Source of the DNA: Balneolaceae bacterium
GTDB lineage: Bacteria > Bacteroidota > Rhodothermia > Balneolales > Balneolaceae
Reading direction: 5' to 3'
Assembly: GCA_017640605.1 (NCBI GenBank)
Contig: JAEPQH010000006.1
Span: 124,001 to 188,000 of the forward strand
Length of the DNA stretch: 64,000 nucleotides
Shown: positions 17,662 to 25,345 of the stretch, one piece after another
Numbering within the stretch: position 1 is the stretch's first letter
Layout of the letters: each line of letters starts with the position of its first letter
The notes under the pieces: model-generated
Database searches by the model: none
What the model was told of the DNA's origin: nothing
What the model saw: only the letters and a program-made list of their open reading frames with translations
Made by a program: the position numbers and the translations under genes

Positions 17662-19479
17662 TTACTCAATTTTAGTTACTGTTTCGCCACAGTTGTGCAT
17701 CATTTGTCCGTAAAAAGGATTGGCGATCGTTTCAGTATTGCTGATCCATTGTGCACCTTTATTGTTATTGGCCATTGGGCAAAACTGAACGAAAAGTGAT
17801 GGATGTTGATAATCCTGATTTTCAATAGCCGTGAGGAGTTCTTTAGATATATTGATGAAGGCATCCCTGAATTCTTCAATGGATATTGCATCCTCAGCAG
17901 AGGCAATGGCTTCCAACATCTTACCGTGATGGTTTCTGTGTTTATCACCATGTTCCTCATGATTATTCATTTCATCATTAGTGCGTGCTTCTTGGGCAAA
18001 TTTAACGAGAGCCGTTTGCGCCGCTTCAAAATCATCAGCAACTAGCGCATCTTTCATCTCTAAATAATGCGCTACAAGGCTATCTAAATGTTCGGTATGC
18101 TTGTGCTGTTGTTGATCTTCAGCCATACTATTTTCACGGTGCTGATGGTTTGAGTGATCAACAGAACTTGCTTGGTTTCCCTCTGTATTGGTTGTTGAAG
18201 CATGATGTTCATGCCCGGTTTGGTTATTTCCCGATCCCGGTGATGGATTCATCATACTACGTTTGTCGGCAAGTTGGGCAGCACTGTCTAGCTTAAAAGT
18301 TCCGTTAGTAACCACTCGTTCACCTTCGGCTAATCCTTCAACTACGATATACTGATCGCCGGCGCGTTCACCTAATACAATTTCACGGGCGGTAAAGGTA
18401 GGTTTAGCTGTGTTTGGTTCCTGTACAAATACCAAAGATCGTTTACCGGTCCACAGTACCGCAGAGGTTGGGATTAGTAGTTTGGGTTCTTTTGATGAGC
18501 TTTCGATAACTCCTTCTACCAACATATTAGGTTTAAGTCGATTTCCAACATTTGGTACCTCCGATCTGATTTCAATCACTCTTCGGTCGTTCGCTACAAT
18601 CGGATCGATATAATCAATGGTTGATGTAAAAGTGTCACCGGGAACAGCCGTTGTGATAAATGATAATTCATTGCCTTCTTCCACTTTTGCGATGTCTTGT
18701 TCGTAAATGTCAAACATCACCCAAACAGAAGATAAATCAACGATTTGATACATCATGGAACCGGCCATTACGTGTTGCTCGCGATCCACGAATACCGACT
18801 GAACATACCCTGAAACCGGCGAAACAATATCTACACTTTCCATCACCTGCTCACTTGCTTCAATTTTGTTGATGGTGGAAACAGGTAACTCCCAAAGTTC
18901 GAGTTTTCTTCGTGCTGCCTCATATAAGGTAGGATTCTGAGTTTTTACTTTCGCCGTTTCGAGTAGCTCTTGTTGCGCCGCTACTAACTCGGGAGAGTAG
19001 ATGGAGGCCATTCGTTGCCCTTTTTGTACAAAAGCTCCTTCAAAATCTACGTATAAATCAATAATGCGCCCTTTCAAGTGAGAAGTAACCGAGGAGCTGT
19101 TATTTTTATTAATGCTGATTTTGCCGGGAACTCGAATTTGTTCGATAGCGATTGCCGAAACTACAGACGTTGTTTCGATTTCAGCTAGTGCAAGAGCGGC
19201 CTTACTCATTACTAAACCGTTTGGGTTTGCACTTTCGAAATTATTTTCGGCCTCAATCAAATCCATGCCACAAATGGGACAATTACCGGGTTCGTTTTGC
19301 CTTATCTGAGGATGCATACTACAAGTATACACCACTTCTCCAAGCTCGTTAGTGTGCGTTTCGGCAATGTGTTCTTCCATTGAATGGGAGGTGGAATCAT
19401 TACCAAAAAGGACAGCGCCAATTACTATTCCGCTAATTCCAACGAGAGCAAAAATTAGATAGGTTTTAAATGTATTCAT
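17662..19479 (-). CDS. CusB-like RND efflux periplasmic adaptor with metal-binding ends
   Basis: This 605-residue adaptor links the RND pump to the outer-membrane channel. Order of parts: membrane anchor (about 8-26); a heavy-metal-binding domain with CSMHP and CPICGMDL (53-74); the HlyD/CusB barrel-sandwich and beta-barrel region (about 95-390), with GYVQSVFVDREQHV and VWVMFDIYEQDIAKV; a His-rich linker (about 405-465) full of HH and HEHH clusters; and a C-terminal DUF3347-like domain ending in a CGETV motif. The heavy-metal-efflux subclass and metal motifs indicate Cu(I)/Ag(I)-type export. It is the third gene of the pump operon, 12 bases after the TolC-like gene. Confidence 0.9.
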   Translation of the reverse strand: MNTFKTYLIFALVGISGIVIGAVLFGNDSTSHSMEEHIAETHTNELGEVVYTCSMHPQIRQNEPGNCPICGMDLIEAENNFESANPNGLVMSKAALALAEIETTSVVSAIAIEQIRVPGKISINKNNSSSVTSHLKGRIIDLYVDFEGAFVQKGQRMASIYSPELVAAQQELLETAKVKTQNPTLYEAARRKLELWELPVSTINKIEASEQVMESVDIVSPVSGYVQSVFVDREQHVMAGSMMYQIVDLSSVWVMFDIYEQDIAKVEEGNELSFITTAVPGDTFTSTIDYIDPIVANDRRVIEIRSEVPNVGNRLKPNMLVEGVIESSSKEPKLLIPTSAVLWTGKRSLVFVQEPNTAKPTFTAREIVLGERAGDQYIVVEGLAEGERVVTNGTFKLDSAAQLADKRSMMNPSPGSGNNQTGHEHHASTTNTEGNQASSVDHSNHQHRENSMAEDQQQHKHTEHLDSLVAHYLEMKDALVADDFEAAQTALVKFAQEARTNDEMNNHEEHGDKHRNHHGKMLEAIASAEDAISIEEFRDAFINISKELLTAIENQDYQHPSLFVQFCPMANNNKGAQWISNTETIANPFYGQMMHNCGETVTKIE

Positions 19480-19491
19480 GATTGCGTGGTT

Positions 19492-20817
19492 TTAGTAGTT
19501 AATTTCTTGTGGTGTGATGTTGTGCGTTCCCGATAAATAATTAAGGAATGCACTCGCTGTTTTTTGATCCGTTTTTGCCTTAACACGCTGCAACTCATAT
19601 TCAAAAAGCTTGCGTTGTAATCTCAAAATTTCTTCAAAATCAGAATTGTCGGTGGCGTACGATTGCAACATAATTCGTACGGCTTGTTCCAAACGCTGTA
19701 TTTGTTGCTGATCGTAGAGGGTATACCGGCGTTGTGCATCTTCATAGTCTCTAATCACGCGGTACACGAGTTGTTCAAGTTCAATTTCTCGGTCTGAAAG
19801 CCGTTCTTTACTTGCCGACCAATTATTCATTGCCTGTTGATGGGCTGCACGATTCTTGGATCGGAAAAGAGGAATTTTGATATTAACTCGTGCAATCAAA
19901 GCGTCTCTACCATTGTCGATTAGAGCAGGTATATCCGAGCGCTCACCGGTAGCAATGTAATCGAATCCAACTCCAAAGCCGGGTTTTGCACGATTTGAAG
20001 CTATTTCTAAGTCACTGTTGGCTTGTTCCTCAAGCAGCCGAAGCCGATTTATATCCGGATTGTTGGATTGCACTCTCTGCCGAAACTCAACTTCATCCGA
20101 AAATAAATCACCGGATACATCTATCGAAGAAGGTAATCGTATGTCAGCGTCTAATGGTACATTTCGTAAAGTATTGAATGCACTTTTTTGAACATCCAAT
20201 TCGTCTTCAAGCAGAGCAATATTGGTTTTAAGATCTTCTTGTTCGATTTGTGCACGCAGTACATCAACCTGGGGAACTAATCCTGTTTCATATTTTCGAA
20301 GGCTCACATTTACTAGTGTGTTTACAACTTCCAGGTTTTCGTTTGCCAAACGGAGTTTTTCACTCGTTTCATAGAGCTGTGCCCATAACACCTCCATCTG
20401 ATAAAACAATTGATTTCTTGTGTCTCTGAAGTGCTCAAACCGAGCTTTTGCAGCTAAAGATTGTGATGTTTGATTGTCTTTAAGCGAACCAAACCATGGA
20501 AACATTTGAGTGTAAGAAATACGCGCTTGTTGTGGACCAAGTCGTGTGTCAACAGGGAGAATGAACCAGGCAAAGCTCAGTTCGGGATCGGGTAATGCGC
20601 CTACCTGAGCTATTTGTTCTAAGGATGCTAAATACTCGAAATAAGTAGCACGTAGTTGCGGGTTATTTTGTGCCGCTTTTTCCTGATAGGTTTGCAAGCT
20701 TTGTGCTGTTGTTAAACTGCTGCATATGCCGACGACGCCCAACAGAATAACGCCTTTGAATCCATTCTTAAGAAGAGACATCAATAGTTTATTTAAAAGC
20801 ATTGAACTTGATTTCAT
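19492..20817 (-). CDS. TolC/CusC-family outer-membrane efflux protein
   Basis: The 441-residue product has a signal peptide (cleavage near TTAQS, about residue 39) and two long alpha-helical repeats typical of outer-membrane efflux channels (PF02321): PQLRATYFEYLASLEQIAQVG, NENLEVVNTLVNVSLRKYETG and the second-half counterpart DRETIELEQ-type helix followed by QSYATDNSDFEEILRLQRKL. It forms the exit duct of the tripartite pump. Its start overlaps the RND gene stop by 4 bases (ATGA), a sign of translational coupling. Confidence 0.9.
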   Translation of the reverse strand: MKSSSMLLNKLLMSLLKNGFKGVILLGVVGICSSLTTAQSLQTYQEKAAQNNPQLRATYFEYLASLEQIAQVGALPDPELSFAWFILPVDTRLGPQQARISYTQMFPWFGSLKDNQTSQSLAAKARFEHFRDTRNQLFYQMEVLWAQLYETSEKLRLANENLEVVNTLVNVSLRKYETGLVPQVDVLRAQIEQEDLKTNIALLEDELDVQKSAFNTLRNVPLDADIRLPSSIDVSGDLFSDEVEFRQRVQSNNPDINRLRLLEEQANSDLEIASNRAKPGFGVGFDYIATGERSDIPALIDNGRDALIARVNIKIPLFRSKNRAAHQQAMNNWSASKERLSDREIELEQLVYRVIRDYEDAQRRYTLYDQQQIQRLEQAVRIMLQSYATDNSDFEEILRLQRKLFEYELQRVKAKTDQKTASAFLNYLSGTHNITPQEINY

Positions 20818-23800
20818 TTTGCGCTCCTTGTTAATTGAAATTCCTTCCAGAAAGCATACAGCACCGGTACTACAAAAAGGGTAATAACCTGCAGAAACAT
20901 GCCACCCACACTGGGAATGGCCATTGGAATCATAATATCGGCTCCGCGACCTGTTGAAGTGAGTACCGGAAGCAGCGCTAGAATGGTGGTGGCGGTAGTC
21001 ATCATGGTTGGACGAATTCTTTTCGATCCAGCCTCAATAACTACTGCTTTGATCGCTTCTTTCGTTTGTGGTTTTTTCTTATCGAAGAGTTGATCGAGAT
21101 AAGTGGCCATCACCACGCCACCGTCGGATGCGATGCCAAATAGAGCTATAAACCCAACCCATACGGCTACACTTAGGTTTACAGTTCCCATTTGGAACAA
21201 GTCTCTCAAATTTTGCCCAAACAGATCGAAATTGAGAAACCATGGTTGGCCATACAGCCAAACTAAAAGAAATCCACCGGCCCATGCCACAAAAATCGAT
21301 GAAAAAATCATGCCGGTAGTAGCCGTTGACTTGAACTGGAAATACATCACCAGAAAAATGGCGAGTAATGCAATGGGCAGAATGATACCCAGTCTTTTTT
21401 CGGCTCGTACCTGATTTTCGTAATTCCCGGTAAATTCAAAACTGATTCCTGCAGGAACTACTAATGAACCATCATTAATACGTTGTTCGATGGTTAATTG
21501 AGCATTTTCAACTACCTCTACTTCAGAGTAGGAACTACTTTTATCGAATATTACATAGCCAATTAAAAATGTGTCTTCACTTTTGATGGCTTGAGGACCA
21601 CGACGAAATTCGATATTTGCCAGTTGAGAGATAGGAATTTGTGCTCCGGATTTTGTAGGAACTAATAAGTCTGAAATGGCTTCCGGGCTGTCTCTGAATT
21701 CCCGCGCAAATCGTACTCGAATCGGATATCGTTCGCGCCCTTCAACCGAAGTTGACACGGGCATTCCTCCAATTCCAACCATCACAACTTGTTGGACATC
21801 CTGAATAGTAAGCCCAAAACGAGCCAACTGATTTCGATCCCAATCAATTTCGAGATATGGTTTACCAACAATTCGATCGGCAAACACCGAGGCCGGATTT
21901 ACACCAGTTGTTTGACGCAATATTTCTTCCAGTTCTAGCCCAAAAGACTCTATCGACTCAAGGTCAGATCCTTTTACTTTAATCCCCATAGGTGCCCGCA
22001 TTCCTGATTGAAGCATTACTAATCGAGTTTGTATGGGTTGTAATTTTGGAGCAGAAGTAGTTCCGGGTATTTTCGCAGCCGATACAATTTCATCCCAAAT
22101 ATCATCGGGAGTTTGTATATGATCTCGCCACTGTCGGTAGTATTTCCCTTTTACATCCGGGACGAGTTCACCTTCTTCATCACGCAGAAACTGACCGTTA
22201 TCATCTACTTTAAAGCGAATTCGGCGACCATCAGCATCGGTCTTAAATTCCGATTTATATTCGATAAGATTTTCAAACATCGAAACCGGAGCGGGATCGA
22301 GCGCAGAATTGGTTCTTCCCATTTTACCGACAACTGTTTTTACCTCGGGGATCGCTGAAACGGCCTTGTCGATTTTTTGCATCACGTCCATCGCTTCCTC
22401 AACACCGGCATGAGGCATGGTAGTGGGCATCAGTAAAAAAGCACCTTCATCTAAAGCCGGCATAAATTCTTGTCCAAGACCGGGAAATGTTTCTTCTGCG
22501 GCTGACCAAAAGCGAGTATTTTCTAAGCCGGCTTTTCCGATTAGTCCAAATACATTTCCGAAGCCCAACCAGATCACAAGGCCCAAAATCACCAAAGAAG
22601 CAGGAATTGACAGAAAAGCCAATTTGTGATCTAAACACCAAGCAATGATTTGTTCGTAGTAATGGATCACAAGCCAAACGCTTGCAAGAGTCAATCCAAT
22701 GAGTGCCATCACAAAAACTAGATTCCAAGTAAACGCTATAGATGGACCCATAGGTAACCAAATCTGAGTTAGCAGCCATGTTACGATGAGCACACTTAGA
22801 GCATTATTCAGAAATAATGATTTCCGGGTGTAACTTTCATCAAGTATTAGAGTTAGTCCATTAATAATTCCAAAACCAATGAGCGCTAAACCTGCCCAAA
22901 CAGGACCAATGATTAGTATCAAAAACCCTGCAAGAACAAGTAAGGCATTCCAAATTGCTTTTACCCGTCGAGTTGATATACGAATGGAAAACAGCCAATG
23001 GGCAAAAGGCGGAATCAGTGTAATGGCAATAATGATGGAGGCAACAAGAGCAAAAGTCTTTGTGTAAGCAAGCGGCTTAAATAATTTACCCTCGGCAGCC
23101 ACCATTGTGAAAACCGGCAGAAAACTAATAATAGTGGTAGTTACCGCGGTCAGAACTGCTGAAGCAACTTCGGTAGTGGCCTGATAAATCACCTCGAGCA
23201 AAGATTCGTGATCTTCCTTTTGGTCGATATGCCGCAGCATATTTTCCGACAGAATAACGCCCATATCCACAATAGTACCAATGGCGATTGCAATACCCGA
23301 AAGTGCTACAATGTTGGCATCCACACCGCCGTATTTCATAGCGATGAAGGTGATAAGAACTGCGATTGGCAACATAGCAGACAGAAGGAAGGAAGCACGC
23401 AAATTCATCACCATAATCATAATTACGATAATGGTTATTAGCATTTGGAGACTTAAGGCTTCTTCCAGAGTACCGAGAGTTTCGCTTATTAATTCTGAGC
23501 GATCGTAGAATGGAACAATCGTTACTTTGGAGCTTCGTCCATCTGCAAGCTTTTTGGTAGGTAAGCCCGGACTTATTTCTTCGATCTTAGCTTTTACATT
23601 ATCGATAACCGCTTGTGGATTAGCTCCTTGCCGGGCAACTACAACTGCGCCAACCGCTTCGGCTCCTCCTTTATCAAGAGCGCCTCTCCTCATTGCAGGT
23701 CCCATGGTTATAAATGCGACATCTTTAAGCCGGATGGGAGTGTTATCAACTACTTTAACCACCGATTGCTCTAAATCTTCGATGTTTTCGATATAGCCTA

Positions 23801-24554
23801 AACCCCGTACTAGATATTCTGCGTTGTTTAATTCGATTGTTCTGGCACCAACTTCTACATTACTTTTTCGAACGGCATCAAATATTTCCGAAAGTGTAAT
23901 TCCATAGTTTTGCAATGTATTTGGATTCACTTCAATCTGATACTCTTTAACAAAACCTCCGATTGGCGAAACTTCAGCTACACCTTGTGCGCCTGAAAGT
24001 GCGTAGCCAACTAGATAATCCTGAATAGACCGCAGTTCTTGAGGATCCCAGCCACCGGCCGGATTCCCATTCTGATCTCTACCTTCCAGCGTGTACCAGA
24101 ACACCTGTCCGAGAGCGGTGGCATCCGGACCCAGTGCAGGCTGCACGTTGGCGGGCAAGGTCCCGGCGGGTAGAGCATTCAGTTTTTCGAGAATACGAGA
24201 ACGGCTCCAGTAGAACTCCACGTCTTCCTCGAAGATCACATAGATAGAGGAAAGCCCGATCATGGAAGTACTGCGGACGGTTTTAACTCCCGGTACGGTG
24301 AGCAGTTGAGTGGTGAGCGGATAGGTTATCTGATCCTCTACATCCTGTGGGGACTGACCGGCCCATTCGGTAAAAACAATTTGTTGATTTTCTCCCAAAT
24401 CAGGAATGGCGTCTACCGGAACGGGATCGGAGGGAAGGATGCCGATATTCCAGCTGAAAGGAGAAACAACAAATCCCCAGCCTACAAAGAGTAGGAATAG
24501 GAGAACAGCAACGAGTTTGTTCTCAAGAAAAAAACGTATGGTTTTATTTAACAT
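20814..24554 (-). CDS. Heavy-metal RND efflux transporter (CusA/CzcA family), enlarged
   Basis: This 1246-residue inner-membrane pump is of the HME-RND family. Visible hallmarks are DAIPDLGENQQIVFTEW near the start, PGVKTVRSTSMIGLSSIYV, TMPHAGVEEAMDVM, and GIASDGGVVMATYLDQL in the TM4/TM10 proton-relay region. The product is about 200 residues longer than CusA (~1040). The extra length shows as added hydrophobic segments in the middle (about 540-680) and a charged insert (about 770-830). Met residues in RLVML and IGGMPVSTSVEG fall where CusA has its copper-binding methionines (alignment by eye). The likely substrate is Cu(I)/Ag(I); Zn/Co remains possible. Confidence 0.9.
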   Translation of the reverse strand: MLNKTIRFFLENKLVAVLLFLLFVGWGFVVSPFSWNIGILPSDPVPVDAIPDLGENQQIVFTEWAGQSPQDVEDQITYPLTTQLLTVPGVKTVRSTSMIGLSSIYVIFEEDVEFYWSRSRILEKLNALPAGTLPANVQPALGPDATALGQVFWYTLEGRDQNGNPAGGWDPQELRSIQDYLVGYALSGAQGVAEVSPIGGFVKEYQIEVNPNTLQNYGITLSEIFDAVRKSNVEVGARTIELNNAEYLVRGLGYIENIEDLEQSVVKVVDNTPIRLKDVAFITMGPAMRRGALDKGGAEAVGAVVVARQGANPQAVIDNVKAKIEEISPGLPTKKLADGRSSKVTIVPFYDRSELISETLGTLEEALSLQMLITIIVIMIMVMNLRASFLLSAMLPIAVLITFIAMKYGGVDANIVALSGIAIAIGTIVDMGVILSENMLRHIDQKEDHESLLEVIYQATTEVASAVLTAVTTTIISFLPVFTMVAAEGKLFKPLAYTKTFALVASIIIAITLIPPFAHWLFSIRISTRRVKAIWNALLVLAGFLILIIGPVWAGLALIGFGIINGLTLILDESYTRKSLFLNNALSVLIVTWLLTQIWLPMGPSIAFTWNLVFVMALIGLTLASVWLVIHYYEQIIAWCLDHKLAFLSIPASLVILGLVIWLGFGNVFGLIGKAGLENTRFWSAAEETFPGLGQEFMPALDEGAFLLMPTTMPHAGVEEAMDVMQKIDKAVSAIPEVKTVVGKMGRTNSALDPAPVSMFENLIEYKSEFKTDADGRRIRFKVDDNGQFLRDEEGELVPDVKGKYYRQWRDHIQTPDDIWDEIVSAAKIPGTTSAPKLQPIQTRLVMLQSGMRAPMGIKVKGSDLESIESFGLELEEILRQTTGVNPASVFADRIVGKPYLEIDWDRNQLARFGLTIQDVQQVVMVGIGGMPVSTSVEGRERYPIRVRFAREFRDSPEAISDLLVPTKSGAQIPISQLANIEFRRGPQAIKSEDTFLIGYVIFDKSSSYSEVEVVENAQLTIEQRINDGSLVVPAGISFEFTGNYENQVRAEKRLGIILPIALLAIFLVMYFQFKSTATTGMIFSSIFVAWAGGFLLVWLYGQPWFLNFDLFGQNLRDLFQMGTVNLSVAVWVGFIALFGIASDGGVVMATYLDQLFDKKKPQTKEAIKAVVIEAGSKRIRPTMMTTATTILALLPVLTSTGRGADIMIPMAIPSVGGMFLQVITLFVVPVLYAFWKEFQLTRSAK

Positions 24555-24666
24555 GATTAATTGATTTAGCCAATACTGAAGAATTCAGCAGTTGAAATGT
24601 CCGGCTCGAAGTTTCCACAAAGAGGAATCCCGAGGTCTGAATAGAATCAGAAAACAGACTTGAGGT

Positions 24667-25155
24667 CTAAATCAAAAAGGCTTCGTTAGCCAAAAATAGA
24701 ATAGGTGGAGAGTAGGAGGAAGAATTCCAAAGAGGAGGAGGGAAAGTTTCTTGCCGAAGTTGACTATCAAATTCGATTGACCTTAGTGAAAGGCTGCATT
24801 CACTTAAATGAAGAGAAGGTGAAGTAATAATGCTGGTAGCCGGCAGGGTTTCTTGCTGCTTGATAATGCAATTACAATCCACCGCAAGAATACAATGTGC
24901 TACATCCTGATCGGTTGAAGCTTCTGCATGCATATTTGATGTACTTTCGCAGTGCTCCATCTTCATATGCGAATTATTGGCATTCTCAGCGTGAATAGTT
25001 GCATCTTTGCCCATCGACATTTCAGAATGATGTCCGGTCATGTCCATATCCATCGAACACCATAGCATCATGGCATTGGCAGGGAATACCAAACTGACAC
25101 TTAGCAACAGTGTTAACAAAGAAAACAAAGCGGTATGTGCTCGAAGTTTTTTCAC
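24667..25155 (-). CDS. Small exported His/Met/Cys-rich protein, candidate metal binder
   Basis: The 162-residue product is not a family I can name. It has a signal peptide (to about residue 28, FPANA). Residues 29-96 are dense in Met, His and Cys: MMLWCSMDMDMTGHH, MKMEHC, AHCILAVDCNC. The C-terminal third is unremarkable. It is the first gene of the heavy-metal efflux block, 112 bases before the RND pump, so it may act as a periplasmic copper/silver scavenger or sensor. This is inference from composition and context. It is preceded by direct repeats at 25201-25230 and a possible promoter at 25234. Confidence 0.6.
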   Translation of the reverse strand: MKKLRAHTALFSLLTLLLSVSLVFPANAMMLWCSMDMDMTGHHSEMSMGKDATIHAENANNSHMKMEHCESTSNMHAEASTDQDVAHCILAVDCNCIIKQQETLPATSIITSPSLHLSECSLSLRSIEFDSQLRQETFPPPLWNSSSYSPPILFLANEAFLI

Positions 25156-25200
25156 AATTAGAAGGTATTAAATCAAAATAAGAAGAACTAACGTTCAAAA

Positions 25201-25230
25201 AATCTTATACGCTTTTGTGATAATCTTATA
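25201..25230. promoter_or_regulatory. Direct repeat AATCTTATA x2, candidate regulator site
   Basis: The nonamer AATCTTATA occurs at 25201-25209 and 25222-25230, 21 bases apart, i.e. two helical turns. It lies 46-75 bases upstream of the metal-binding protein gene and just downstream of a possible -7 element. The spacing and location fit a repressor or activator site for metal induction; no regulator gene is nearby. Confidence 0.35.
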
Positions 25231-25233
25231 CTC

Positions 25234-25241
25234 CAAATCTA
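25234..25241 (-). promoter_or_regulatory. Possible Bacteroidota-type -7 promoter element
   Basis: On the minus strand this reads TAGATTTG, matching the TAnnTTTG -7 consensus known for Bacteroidota sigma factor. It would drive the metal-binding protein and RND efflux genes with a leader of about 70 bases. No convincing -33 TTG is seen at the ideal spacing. Confidence 0.35.
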
Positions 25242-25272
25242 TTTTTACTGATTTCTAACACGAATTATTTAT

Positions 25273-25305
25273 CAAAAAAAAGGCTCTATTTTTAAAAATA
25301 GAACC
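25273..25305 (-). terminator. Rho-independent terminator (minus strand)
   Basis: Read on the minus strand, a 12-bp near-perfect inverted repeat (GGTTCTATTTTT/AAAAATAGAGCC, 25282-25305, one mismatch) is followed by eight T. It lies 41 bases past the stop of the amidase at 25346 and ends that transcript. Confidence 0.8.
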
Positions 25306-25345
25306 CTATCAAAAAAGTGTATTTGTGAAAAAATCAGGTACTTAT

